Assembly: GCA_900239685.1 (NCBI GenBank)
Contig: OENT01000450.1
Location: forward strand, 51,247 to 115,246
Reading direction: 5' to 3'
Origin: Rotaria macrura
Taxonomy: Eukaryota > Rotifera > Eurotatoria > Philodinida > Philodinidae
Length of the DNA: 64,000 nucleotides
Below are positions 12,861 to 26,300 of this stretch, one piece after another. Each line of letters opens with the position of its first letter. The stretch's first letter is position 1. A program made the position numbers and the translations under genes. The notes under the pieces are model-generated. The model was given only the letters and a program-made list of their open reading frames with translations. It was not told the origin of the DNA and ran no database searches.

Positions 12861-15596
12861 GGTTCCATATCACCTACATCAACTAAACTCTCTCACACAA
12901 GAATAAATTATAATCTCACGATTACTAGATAATGGGCAAGATCTGTGAATGGAACTGTAGAGATAGTCAAAAGTGTATTGGTATGGATTTATATATTATT
13001 CTGGAATTATCATTAGATAGTAGTCCACATATTTTATAGTCCTTTTGCATTAATAGTTACGTACGAGAAATTCCAATCAATAGGAACATAAGCGACGAAG
13101 AAAACTGCTTGAGGGGAAATGAATGCAATCGTAGTTATTTCATCTTTTGACGATGATGATGATTGAATATATAGCGATAATACTAGAAAACTAGAGTCAA
13201 ATCTCATAAAGACGATCATAAAGATCACGATACTTATTCATGGACGTCTTGATTATAGAGCCTAGAGTCACATTCTTGATTCGATGGGCAATTGAATACA
13301 TTTGTTTAACACAAGTGTCATTTTTCTTAATTTTATATCAAATAAATACATACAGTTGTAATTGTCATTTACTAGAAGTATGACAATGACCATCAGTATC
13401 ATAGTGATGAATGAAATTTTTGATTTTAAAAAACTTTCTTGTGATATAATAAAATGTTTAGATTTGTAAATAGAAGACTTTCATGTGCAGAATTCAAGAA
13501 TATACGTCATATGTCATTTGAAAGAACGTGCTTACGCTCTCAGAATGATCTAAAATGCATTTTTCTATATGTTTTTGACATCGCTTCAAATTAAACCCAT
13601 AGAAGAGAAGGATTTTGTGGAGTTTTACAAAGTTTAGTTAGATAGACTGCAACACTAGATCATTTCTACTAATTTCCCAACTGATCAACTATAGCAAATA
13701 AACGGCGTAGGGTGAGCTCACTATACTTCGAAAAGAAGGAATTGATTGATATACAACACGTTGTACTAATATTTGATTTCTTGGAAAATTTATTCGCCGA
13801 ATAATCTTGTGTGATGGAAAAAAAAAGAAAGAGTTAATCAATCGGATATTCAAATAGTACTCAGTACTTACCGAAAATTTGATAACTGTGGGAATTCAAA
13901 GAACATTAAACAGCTTTTTTCGATTCACATTAGTGAATACTGGTCTTTATAAACCGCCTGCATTCGATACGTCGAGACTGACTTTAGATAGACTGATGAG
14001 AGATTTTCTTAATAGTAGGAATTTTTTTGATGTGCTAAAATTTTAAAAAATTGTAAACCTTGATCGAGAAAGAGATAGTATATTTAACATCTCAGAATAT
14101 AGTAGTAGACTAATTTCGAAATTTACTCCTATATATTCTAAAAGCACATCCAAAAAGAAGCAACTTGATCTACACATACATAATCAACAATTAACTTGCC
14201 ATGCCTCGTTTTTCATTAGTATTCCCAATAGGACAGAAAACATTATATGCATTAAATTGATATCGGTAGGTATATGATATAGGTTTTTTCATGAAACGGT
14301 TTTACCATCAACGTTTTTTGAAACTTCACTAATGGAAAGGTTTTTATTACAAAAAAAGAACTGACCATTTAAACCAACATTGAACGTGTATCGGATGATA
14401 GTCTACATACAAATTGAACGACATAAGGATGGAACTATCTTGAATTAATTTTAAATTATAATGATATGAATCTACTAAAAATCTTTATTCGTTCATTGCA
14501 ATAATTAAAAGCTTTTTTGAAAAACTAGCTCAAACATTCACGTAACAGAATCGAAGCAAATCTAAAACAATTTTAAATAACATAATCATGAGCCAACGTC
14601 CTTGTGTCTCAATATCTTTATCATGATGTGCAATAAATAAGGATAGTATACTCAAGCGACTCTTGTGTATTGTAATTTTCAATGTATTCAATAATCTGAT
14701 ACATTTTTCAGTGTCTATATATCACCCATGGTTAAAATTTATTAGCAGATCTTCTTAAAAAATCGACCATGACACGTTACTTAGTATAATTCATCAGTCA
14801 TTGTATCGAAGGTTTGACGAGACTTGAGAATAATCGATGTTGCTTCGCTATCTTCTCACGTAGAAGTTTTACTTAGATTTAACTAATTCATAGGAGATGT
14901 TCTTTCAAAGTAAAAGAAGATCTAAGTACAATGTTTGTTCTCTCTGGAGAAAAGACGGAATAAATTTTATTTGTGAAGCACTTTTAACTGAATATTCAAA
15001 CTTTATTTAGTTATTCAATAATTTGCATGTCAATCTCATAATAGGTATCAAAAGTAACCATACAATTCAATGAATCGGACAGTGTAAACATTCGCTTCCT
15101 TCTATTCATATTAGTTGTTAAAAAAAAGCGATCGTATAATTCTACCATGGAAGATGAATATCGATTATTGATTCTCATTAAATAAAATATGTCAAATAGA
15201 CTCTAGTGTTCATTTTGTTATATGTAATCAGTAGATTTTAACTAATATATTACGATATAAACGAATAACCCGTTTTGCTTTTGTTCTTATAGTACGGTCA
15301 ACAGTGCAGCCTTAAAAAATTTGATTTACATACGTTTTCAGAAACGGCACTACGTAAAAATACGAAGTCATAATGAAAGAAGACGTCAATCATTCCATAA
15401 AATTTTCGAAAAGATTATTCTTATTTTAATATAAAATTCATGTCACATGAACTTATGTTTCATTTACTTACGACGCCTTAAAGTAATAGAATCAATAGTG
15501 CAAAGTTGAAGTTTGTTTTTCATGTCAGAACACATAGGAAAAAGTAAGAAATGGATAAATACCAATGAAATTTGGTTTCAAAACTAGTCGAATAAA

Positions 15597-17776
15597 ATGC
15601 TACTTCAATCAGATACATCAATTAGATTAGCAAACTTTAACAAATACGGATTAGATTTAAAATGGCCTCGCATATGGATAATTATTATTGGATTGATACT
15701 TTCATGTCTTTGCTTATGCATACTTAGTATGGAACTTGGACATACAATTTACGATTTATATCGATCAACAGCATTCGGAGGTTTTATCATATTCATACCC
15801 TTATTAACAGATTCTATTGTTATTCTTATTACTGGTAAGTTTAACTACGATAGAAACATTGCTTATCTCCATAAGTTATTCGAAATGCATGTATATGTCG
15901 TATCGAAATTGTTTTAATCAAGTTATACAGTAAGTAGATGATGATTAAAACTACAGCAACAAAACTATTAATCAGAACTTGTTTTTCAATGAAACAAAAA
16001 ACACAAATTTATATAGCAGATCAGAACAACATTGTAGAAGTTATGGTGGAAAAACATTGAATAGGCATAAAAAGATACACTTTGAAATGATAAGATTATT
16101 TATTACAACATGTTGCAGACAACTAGATCCAATCGTATTTTATGGTGTATTTCTATAAAACCGACGGAATTCCGATTGTGGATCAACATTCGGCTCCTTA
16201 GGATTGGAACCCGACTACATCCGTAATAGGGTTCGGACAGACTGCTAATGATGTCATGAGGTACTAATTGGCACCAATATAATAAATTAATATTTTCCCG
16301 CCAGATCCGTTACTCATCCCTAGACCAGGATTTCGTCGGTTGATCGGATCCGATCAGATTCAGGTGGATCCATTATCGGATTCAATCATCCGGGATTTCA
16401 TATTAATTTTTTTACACTTACATCCGTTTGTTTCACAATTACATTTTATCGTTCCTTGTCCACCAATATTACTATGAAGTTAAGCTGTGTCTCTTCATGT
16501 TTTTGGATCATCATCTACTTATTGGATAAACTTGATTAAAACAACTTCGATACGACATATATATTAGAAAGAGCAATGTCATAGTATAAGACGTTTAAAA
16601 AAACCATCGAGACAATTAGTTTTCTTAATTTTAATATAATTCTACACCTGATACTCATATACTTGAGGAATTCATCAAATGAGAAACGTGATTTTATCGT
16701 AATTTTATTCTTTTTCTTTTGTTAAATCATCGTCATCATTCTATGATAAATTTCGCATAACTATTGTGCACGAAATGTATTGTCAAATGAAGCATATTAA
16801 CATCTAGGTAAATCAATAAAACGCAATTACGATGAGTACATGTATGCACTCGTATGCAAATAGAGATAGTCAATAAAAGATTTGTTTTTTCGTCTCACAC
16901 TAAATTATTTGATCTAAATATTCGATAGTAAATCAATGAAAAAATTTTAAGCATCGGATATAATCTCAACTCGTATGATCTTAATCTAGCTTGTAAACCA
17001 CGTTTATTACTTCTACGCATTGGTGTAAGTTTATGTTGTATTATGATTATATTATGTATATTATTAATTGTTTATGATATTTTGGTTCTTATCGATCCTA
17101 CTCGATGTTTCTTTCTGAATTGTAATAATGCTCAAGTTACGTATCAAATTAATTCAACATACTACACAGTAGTAATTGGTTGGCCAATTGAAATATCATG
17201 GCCAAACTATTTTCAAACGAATATGAATATGAAACGAATTTTTCAAAGTATCCAATTATGTTGTGCTGTTTTATTTATTTTATTTTGTTTATTATATATA
17301 CTAACTTATAATATTTATCGAAATATTAACTTTGATTCATCGACTATCTATCATACCCATCAACGTACCTTTGTTAAACATGAATTGGTGACAAGTCCAA
17401 TAAAACGATTACATGGTATGATTCGAATTACTATTAATAATATCGTATACATTATTTAATACGAACATATTCTATTTTAGATCGTCCACTGACATCAACT
17501 AAAAATGGTCGTAGTCCAACACCACGAGTAATCAATGCTGTAATTTCTCGAAAGACTAATCGAATTAACGTTGTTGAATTAGGATCGAATTTTGCGGACA
17601 ACTCTCGGACATGTTCACGTTGTATGAAAGAACCGCAAATGATTATAGTAACAGATTATGAACGAGAGAACTGTCTTCCAGATTTATGTATTAATTGTAA
17701 CAATGAACTTTTAAATGATCAACGAAAAGCACGTCTTAATCCATCAATGAATAATCGTTTTTGGAAACGGTGGTGA
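15597..17776 (+). CDS. Four-pass membrane protein with C-terminal Cys cluster
   Basis: Three exons, 15597-15834, 16990-17415 and 17481-17776, join in phase with GT..AG introns to give 319 residues. I do not recognise the family. Hydrophobic segments lie near residues 26-49, 60-79, 84-112 and 160-186. The region between segments 3 and 4 (RCFFLNCNN... to the WPIEISWP stretch) looks like an extracellular or lumenal loop. The tail after segment 4 is soluble and carries Cys266-x2-Cys269-x16-Cys286-x4-Cys291-x2-Cys294, a possible zinc site. The start is the first ATG of the frame, 25 residues before segment 1. The first intron (1155 bp) contains a patch of GATCC-type cryptic repeats. Splice phases and coding bias make the gene model convincing; function is unknown. 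Confidence 0.7.
16130..16400. repeat. Cryptic GGATCC/GGATTC repeat patch in an intron
   Basis: Dense overlapping variants of GGATCCGATC, GATTCGG and ATCCG, more GC-rich than the surroundings, without a fixed period. Similar in style to 54355-54545. It lies wholly in intron 1 of the membrane-protein gene. Confidence 0.6.
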
Positions 17777-20262
17777 TACATATTTTTATTGAAAATAAAA
17801 ATCATACATTGTTTTTTACTTCACATACTTATATATTGTATAAATGGACAACATACTTTCTTTGTTTATGATGAATTCTATTCTACTGAAAGACAGAAAC
17901 TATTCGATTTTGATTGTTTAGCTTCAATACTTAAAAAAAGAACATAGAATTCGATGGAATCATTTTTATTCATATGAGAAAATTTTTCCCATTAGTATGA
18001 AATTTTGAAGCTCTGAAGTCTTCATTCATATTAAAAAGAAAATCGCATCAGATAAATTGATCATGCCTGATTCATGATATTTTCAGTTGATATGTTGATT
18101 ATGCAGGTTCATGATGTTTGTCATAACACTATTCGGGTAATTCAAGCGATTGTTAATCATTCCTCTTCAAAAATTTCTCCAGTGATTTCACTGTTCTCAT
18201 TAATTATGCTATGAAGCTTTTCACAATACGATTTGTCAATAGTTTGTAAGGCTAAAAGAAATAGCAATCTATCATTTCTATTTCGAAGATCGATGTATTC
18301 TAGAATATTCGAAAAGTATTAATACAAAAGTATTGTTTAGAATAATATTTCTATCGATATGAAAGATCTGAAATAGTAAATAGCAATGAGCATTATGCTT
18401 GAAGATAGACTGTGATTGTTTGATAATAAATGACTTCTTTTATATACCTAGATTCGAATAAAATCGAACGATGGCGAAAAAAATTAATCTATATATAACA
18501 AGCATAATGTTAGTATGTTTAGGAACTTCGTTCTTATATTTATCATGAGATGAAACTTTTTGTAGTTTGATTCGATATATACATATATATATATGTTTTT
18601 GGCGAATTGTAAAAACTGTTGATGTTCTCTTCAATTAGCTGTGACATCAATAAAAATGATCAAGTTTTTCCGATGTCTATGTTGACGATAGGTGATTACA
18701 AGTTTGCAAAACTATGAGAGCATGAGTATAGATGGCATGGTGCAAGGTACGTGTCAACTATGAGAAGAATGTACAACACTATGTATCTTTTTACTTGTTT
18801 CTCTCTTGCTTTTCTGATGATCGCTCTAAAGAATGAAAATTGCGATATTTGATTTGACACTCATAATCTCTAGTTGTCTAATGAACAAGAATTGTCGACC
18901 GAATACCGAGGAGGATCCAACAGGGTGATAGTCGAAGTTCGACTTAAGTTGATCTATTTAAAATTAATCCGATCAATGAATGCAGATTGCCAACCAAGCA
19001 GTATTCAGAAGTTCACAAGCTTATGCATATTATTTAACAAACTATCTGTTTTACACTAGAATAGTGTGAGATTCTGTGTTCTCAAAGATAGAATCAATTG
19101 AAATGTACCTTCTGTTACTCGTAACTGAGTTCCATTACAGTTCTTCATTAGAATTCATTCTGGATTGTTATTATAAGCTATTTGTTTAAATACCGTCAGT
19201 CTATCATTTCGTACTAAGTAGTACTATAGACTGTGTGTGTTTGCATTCTATGATTCGTTTCGAATTTAAATTCTAATAAAACGTTTATGACAACGAAAAT
19301 ACAATCTGTCTACATATCGAATTATAGCCAAATCAAGTCATTGAAAACATGAACATCCCGGTGAATCTTATTGAAGTCGATATTTCAACCAATCAACCGT
19401 ATATGATCCGTTGATTGAACAAACGAGGTACATTTCATCTCCAATAATACGATTATTCTGTACTGAATTAGTATGCATTTTCATATATTGGACAAATAAA
19501 CTATACAATGTCAGCCCCATTTAACGATGATTCAATGCAAATTAACACTATATGATATGTTCAGATATCGTTTTAGTTTGAACAAAACTTGTGATTATAA
19601 ATTCTATTGTTCATTCTTCTGCAAAATGAGAGTACAATCGAAATCGTACATAAGTAACGATTGAAAAGATTGACTCAATTTTAACGGATGAAGAAAACAT
19701 ATTGAACGGAATTAAATTCAACAACAACTACAATCATTAAAACTTGTTTGGCGAACGAGTTCACAGATATGGTACAATGCGTCTCAGAAAAAAACAAGAC
19801 TTACAAAATCTCTAATTTTGGCAGATCCTCCCTCTCTCGGTGCATTCCAAAATTCTGTGTTGATTAAATGAATCTGTTGATCGAAATTTTCATACTTTTA
19901 ATATGGCATCGAACCAAGAACAATTTCTATCGTATTCATGACGAATTCATACACATTACTGATCGTGAACCAATTTAAATGTTCATTTATAGATTTTTCT
20001 CTTTTTTTCCAATGAATTGTAAAATGTTTGATTCATAGTAAATAAAGAAAAAACAACAACAAAAACAGAAAACATGCATACACTCGAGCGTTGACTATAA
20101 TCATTCATAAAATAACAAAGAAAAAAGAAGATACTTTCTATGTTTCAGAAGATAAAATATACTTGATACATGAAAAATATTCTGTCCATATGTTATAAAT
20201 AAGAATAATAGATGACAAAAAAAGAAGATCACTGTTTTTGAGTTTCTATACTTGTGTTCACT

Positions 20263-20282
20263 TATATATATATATATATATA
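20263..20282. repeat. TA dinucleotide repeat
   Basis: Ten TA units downstream of the AP3D1 stop codon. Confidence 0.9.
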
Positions 20283-20330
20283 ATTACTGTCCATGGAAAT
20301 GAAAATAAAAATAAATGATATGAAGAGATA

Positions 20331-20356
20331 GAAAGAAAGAAAGAAAGAAAGAAAAA
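20331..20356. repeat. GAAA tetranucleotide repeat
   Basis: Six GAAA units starting a few bases past the AP3D1 stop, likely within its 3' UTR (CTTT repeat in the transcript). Confidence 0.85.
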
Positions 20357-20363
20357 TAACTCA

Positions 20364-23300
20364 TTATTTCAATAATGATTGTATTTCTTCTATGAGATTA
20401 GAGAGAAAATGTGTTTCTGTTGATTTGCCATCGATTATAATGTCATTTTGAGAATTCTAAAACAATAGAATTATTGACATTCGATTTAAGAAATAACAAT
20501 GAATTATACATACGATTGATTTCAACAAAAATGCCACTGGATGTCCAAGAATTGTTTCAGCATAGAGAGATGCAGCTGAATTAATTTTGTCGACAACTAA
20601 ATATGTAATAGGCCAATTTTATACTAAGAGAAAAGGTTGTATGTCAATGTTCTTACTAGTTAATCGATAAGATTGACAAATATTTTCAATTATAGATTGA
20701 AAATTTCGATTCGACGATGGAATACGTACGTGTGATTGGCATGTCATTGTACTCGAATTCATCAAATCAGCAAATACATTGCTTGAAAATGAATACAAAA
20801 TTATTTTTCTTGAATCATCTAAAAACATCTAATCTTACGAATCAATAGTCTTTCGTCGTAAATATTGTGAACAAGGTAAATTAAGTTTAAATTCAATTCT
20901 ATCGGTTTCAATTGTATTTAATTTCTAAATGAATTGATAATAAAAATAAAAGTGAACATTGTTTTGTTTTTTTCTTAAATTTTATTTCAACATACATTTA
21001 TTGAATAACTTAATGTTGTTTTTAATTTTTGAGAAAATGATATTGCATTTATTGTAAAATAGATATGTATATAATTTTGTGAATGAGGAAAAACACTCGA
21101 TGATGGAAATGATACTATGTTTGCACTAGTTGAATTCAATAGTTTCGAACTCATACTGTCAATAACATGAATACTAATATGATCGATGATTGATGATGTT
21201 CGATTTTTTAAGAGAAATGTTACATCAAGTTGAGCTATCGATGAACTTGGATTAATTAAATATTCCTAGAAGGAGGAAAAAAACAATACTATACGACATT
21301 CTACAAATCAATGATTGACAATGATGATATGTAAAGATTCTTTTTGATTATTAATGTATGTATAAGTCTAAGCTGTGACATGATCGTGTGCCAGAAAAAG
21401 ACAACTCAGAAGAGAGTACAGTTTCGTACGATACGATAGATTCAAAGTGATTGTCTCATGTCTACTAATTAGTGATATATATATATATATATATTAGAAT
21501 AATTGAAGTTTAATACACGAAATAAGGCATATTTTGCATCTATGGCTACGAAGGAGTATTGACTATGATTCATTCGAAAAGAAAACTTTGTAGATTTGTA
21601 GCAACATACGCTGTTACTGATTTTAGATCACGAAATCTAATAATAGGACGAGACATTCATCTCGAAGATTATATAAAACGATCCGAAGTACTGACAGTTC
21701 ATTTTACATTGATATTCAACTTACAATTGTGATACTGTCTGATTCAGCAGCTAGTTTATAAGTATCGAGATCATTATATTGTTGCTCAGATTGACTTATT
21801 GGATATACATTATCACTCATAATATCCAATAGAAGTGGTGCATTAGTCTGTGTATTAGTTGTTGTAGTTTTTGATGATGATTTTTTTTCTTTAGTTTTCT
21901 TCTTCTTTGGTTTCTCTTCAGGAACAGGTGTCGACGGTGTTGGTGTTGAGTTCGTACGTCTCTCGTCTTCATCGACTGTTAATAATAGTTCTTTACAATC
22001 GTTAAGTTCTCGTTTTTTTCTTGGTTTCGTTGTTGATAGTTGTTCTTCTTTTTCAATTGTCTTCTTTTTCTTAGATATTTTTCGTTTTTCAGGTTCTACA
22101 TGAGGTTTTTCGATCTGTTTCGGTGGCGATGATTCTCTTGTTTGCGATATCAACGATGATGCACCCATAGATTGAATAGGCTTATCATTCAAGTCAATAT
22201 TGAGTGCTTGATGTGGATCATGTTGTTTATTCTTTCGAACATGGGCATTATTATCATTATCTTCATTTCCACTTTCTGAAGCACCGTCCGGTAATTCACC
22301 ACCACGTTTAACTTTAATAGTTGGATAAATATCATCATCGTTATCATCGATTGTTGTTATATCAGACTTTTTCGAGGATTTCTTGCTTTTCTTTGATGCT
22401 CCCTCTTCGGCTTTTGCTTTTTTCTTTAAACGTCGACTTTCTTCGTCGATCTTTGCTTGACGATAGAATTTATCGGATAGATTTAATGTTAGACTGGACA
22501 CATCTGTTTCTTGCGTTACTGTATTACTTTGATTATGATCATTAGCATTAACATGATGTGAAGCAACTTCATTCTACAATATTAAAGATGTATTTAAATA
22601 GTGAACGAGAGCTACGTATTAGTGTATAGTTTGGATAGAAACAGAAAAAAAAATGATCATTTTATTCTATTGACTGGGTAGCGTTGTTCTATAATCTTTA
22701 AAGTTAGTTCTTTGCCAAAAAACTAACAGAACACGTAAGTCATAAGCTCAAGCTTCGATCATCAGTAAAAATTTGATTTTCTAGACTTTCATTAGTGAAA
22801 TCGCGAAGTTGTATTCGATGTTTTCGTAATGTTCGTAAGTCCCTAATTTAACATCAACAAAGCCTTTGATGAGATTTGTTGATCATGCAAGTTCAAAAGT
22901 TTTCTGCTAATTTATTTCTATACGTATTCCGAATTGGAAATTTTTGCATATAAAAACGCAGATTTTGTTAACGTATTAATATCGGTGGAAAGAAAGTGGT
23001 AAACAAGTTAAAACTTGTATAAGCAACTAAATTTACTGCGGATTTTGTTTACGTCTACGTAGTAAAATTTTCATGACTCAATAGTGAGTAAGTAAAAGAG
23101 CCTTAGACAGATGGATACTTAGTATCTGACTATATCCTCTCGTTGAAACATGAAATCCATCATGAAACAATTTGACAGTTGGTAGTATTCTCTCAACAAT
23201 TGTCTTTTCATCGATTTCAATCCCGTTAGTGATAGTGGACTATTCATCAAAAAAAAAGAGTAACTGATTTACACATTAAAGCATTGCTCTTGTTTTGTCA

Positions 23301-26300
23301 GAATATAAATCCAGAAGACTTGAAACTATTACGTACTACGAATCTGGTCAAAATGTTGCCTCCACTCAGAATTTTTATTAAAAAAGATTCATACCGTGAA
23401 TATTCAGAAGTTACAAAGCGATAAGCTGAGAGTGCGAGTTCTTTTCAGTATACAGATATTAGAAACTCAGTCAAGTCAACACGATACATAAAGCATTGAC
23501 TTAAAACCCACTAACTCATCAAGGTACTAGCTTCATAAAATTTCTTACTCAACATTCTTATTTATACCTTTTGTGTTGACGTTGGTTTCTTCGAATCTTT
23601 CAAATAGAACGGATTCATTTTTTCAGTTTGTTTCCTTGTTTGCCTTTGTTGTTCCAATTGTTCAACAGTTGGTTCAATATAATTTTTCGATTTTTGATAT
23701 ACATACGTATCACTAGAATAAGAATTCGAATTGAAATTTTCTCCGTTATCACCAGAGAATAAGCCATTATTATCATGACGTGAATTTGTTGTCAATGATT
23801 CATCTTCACTTTCTGATGGAGGATCATTTATCCATGCATCTAAATCCAAACTATAATAAAATTTAAATAAAAATAAATAAATAAAATGATCAAAGAATTC
23901 TTTTTCGTACCCATTCGGTACAGCAACTTTTCGCTGAGCTTTGATAGCTACTGGATTAAGAACACCCTCAAACAATGCCGATAATTCATTAATATTAAAA
24001 TCAGATTTTTCAATAGATTTTAATGTTATTTTAAGTATGTGTAAAACAACACTTGCCTAAATCAAAAAAAAAGACATATTTTTTCCATATCAATAGTTTT
24101 AAACAAATAATTCTTACTCGTTCTTGTGCTTCGACATCACCACTGGATAAAAAGGTAGACATTTTGTTGATAGCAAATGAAAGAAGTTCTTTGGTTAATG
24201 TTTCATTATTATTCGGTGCCTGAATTATATATGTTATTATTTTTAAAATATTTTGATAATAAACGGATTGAATATGTCCGGGGAAAAGAGTAACTTTCGT
24301 ATTGAGCATTGATTCAACAGTTTTTTGTGGATCTTTTAAATGACTATCGAGATAGTAAAACAAAGAATATTCATTCAAATTCTGTATTTAATTCTTGTTT
24401 TTACATTGTTTACTTACGAACAAAATTCACCACAAATCCATGCAGCTGCATATAAAACTTCAGCGACCGTTGTAGAATTTGAACCATGAATAAAAACATG
24501 AGAATTTTCAAGTAAAATACACTAGATAGAAGAAGATTTATAGAGAAGATTTTTATAGTTTTCGTGCACATCTTTACCATTTGATTACATGCAAATGAAC
24601 GAATCGAGTCAACTCGAACAGCAACATCAAGCATTTGTAAAGATATAAGATTTCCATGTTTTGTACCTTCAAGACGCGTTAATTCAACCAAAATACTAAT
24701 GTACCTAGTTAATAAGAAAATCAAAATTTTTGTCATCCTATTAATATGATCAATTTTAATATTAATCAATAGCAAACCATTCAAAATTAGTTATATGTTG
24801 ATAATCATTCTGACTACATATTTCAATGATTTTTGAAAGTAATTCATCTCGATAATGTGATCCTTCGGACTTATCCATATGTACCATTAATTTATGTACG
24901 ATATCCATGAGAGTTTTTCTTGTCACCTGAAAAAGTAAAAAAAAAACCAGATTCTATTATTTGTTTTTTTTTGTATGCGAATAATTTAATTCTCTAACCA
25001 TGCCAGATAGAAGATCAAGTGCACGTAAACGTATGGATTCATCTTTATCATCAAGACATTGCATTATTAAATCATTATGAGCTTGAACAGTTTTTGGATG
25101 TGATTGTAAAATTTTTGACATTGCAAGTAAACCAAGATATTTTACTAAATGATAAGAATAGAAAATTATACGTTGTGATTTTTCTTTGCTTCTGTATTCT
25201 AACATACAATTCTGATCTGAATCTTCGATGAGTATTCGAAGTTTTTGTACACATAATTGTATAGAAGCATTGTGATTTGGTAGACCAGACGAAATAGAAA
25301 CAAGAACTTAAATTTAGAAAGAAAAAAAGACATATATCGAATTAAAACTTTATCTTAGTATCGATTTCATCTACCAGCAATCACAGTATTAATACATTCA
25401 TATAAAAGAGACATGGCTGAAGTATTATGTATCAAATTTGTTAAAGGTTCTATTAATTTTTTGCCTAATCGAGGTTCTAAGGGTGTTAATGCACCAAACT
25501 AAAGTCACAATACATTGAAACACAAAGTGAAAGAACGAAAAAAAAACAAACTTTTTCTCTTACTAATTTAATGATTTTTATCAGCACCCAATTGTTAGTT
25601 GACGTTGTCATCAGACGGAAAAATATCGGAGCTAAAGAAATATAATTCTTTGGATTACGCCTAGCTAATTCACAAATAACATTCACAGCAGCGGCTTGTA
25701 CGCCTTGACAAAAAAAAGAAGAAGAAGACGACGAAATGAGAAAAGCATTGAATTTTTCAAAGCTTAAATTCAATGCATTTCATATACCTGAATCGGGATC
25801 TTCAAGTCTTTCTTTTAAACGTGGAAATGCTGGTTTGAGAGCATCAGGATTATTCAGAAAGACTTTATATAAGAGAAGAATGGCACGTTTACGAACGTAT
25901 GGTTTTGTTGATGTCATCTAAATATCAAAAATACAAATTAATCATCTACAATATACAAACTATCTCTAGAATAATTATTTGGACGAATTCATTTTCATGT
26001 TTTAGTAGAGAAAATTGTTACTAAGAAGAGTATAAGGAAATGAAGATTAAACTCGTATTCCTAAAGATGAGGTTTCCAGAAAAATCAAATCCTAAATGTT
26101 AAGCAGTTCGAACGTGCAGATATTACTTTGTTTAGATTACATAGTAGGATATAGCAAACAATTCTCGACGAAATGACATGTCTATGAAGTTTCTAGGATA
26201 TTTTTTAACTGCATTACAGCATACCTACAGAAAGCCCAAACGTCGTTTGTTATCATTTTGTAAGAAAAAAACAGTTTAGGCTTAGAATTTAGGTGCCATA

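Larger units (their letters stand above)
9249..15596. other. Intergenic region with clustered small elements
   Basis: No gene recognised over 6.3 kb. Between 10.9 and 12.9 kb there is a cluster of an old inverted repeat pair, a tandem duplication and two TIR elements, each listed separately. The rest is AT-rich sequence without visible structure. An open frame at 13034-13228 (-) has a serine run and a hydrophobic tail but no recognisable domain. Confidence 0.6.
17777..20363. other. Intergenic, no gene seen
   Basis: About 2.6 kb between two gene 3' ends. Contains only a TA microsatellite and a GAAA run near the AP3D1 end. Confidence 0.6.

Noticed and set aside
20597..20656. In-frame stop near the AP3D1 C-terminus
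   Set aside because: It lies inside a 60-bp intron with donor GTAAGA and acceptor ATTTAG; removing it restores the conserved ear sequence.
24344..24417. Apparent frame break in AP3D1 between exons 13 and 14
   Set aside because: With the acceptor at 24382 the frames clash, but the acceptor at 24344 (TCGATAG) gives GEFCSHLKDPQKT in phase and matches the family, so the gene is intact.
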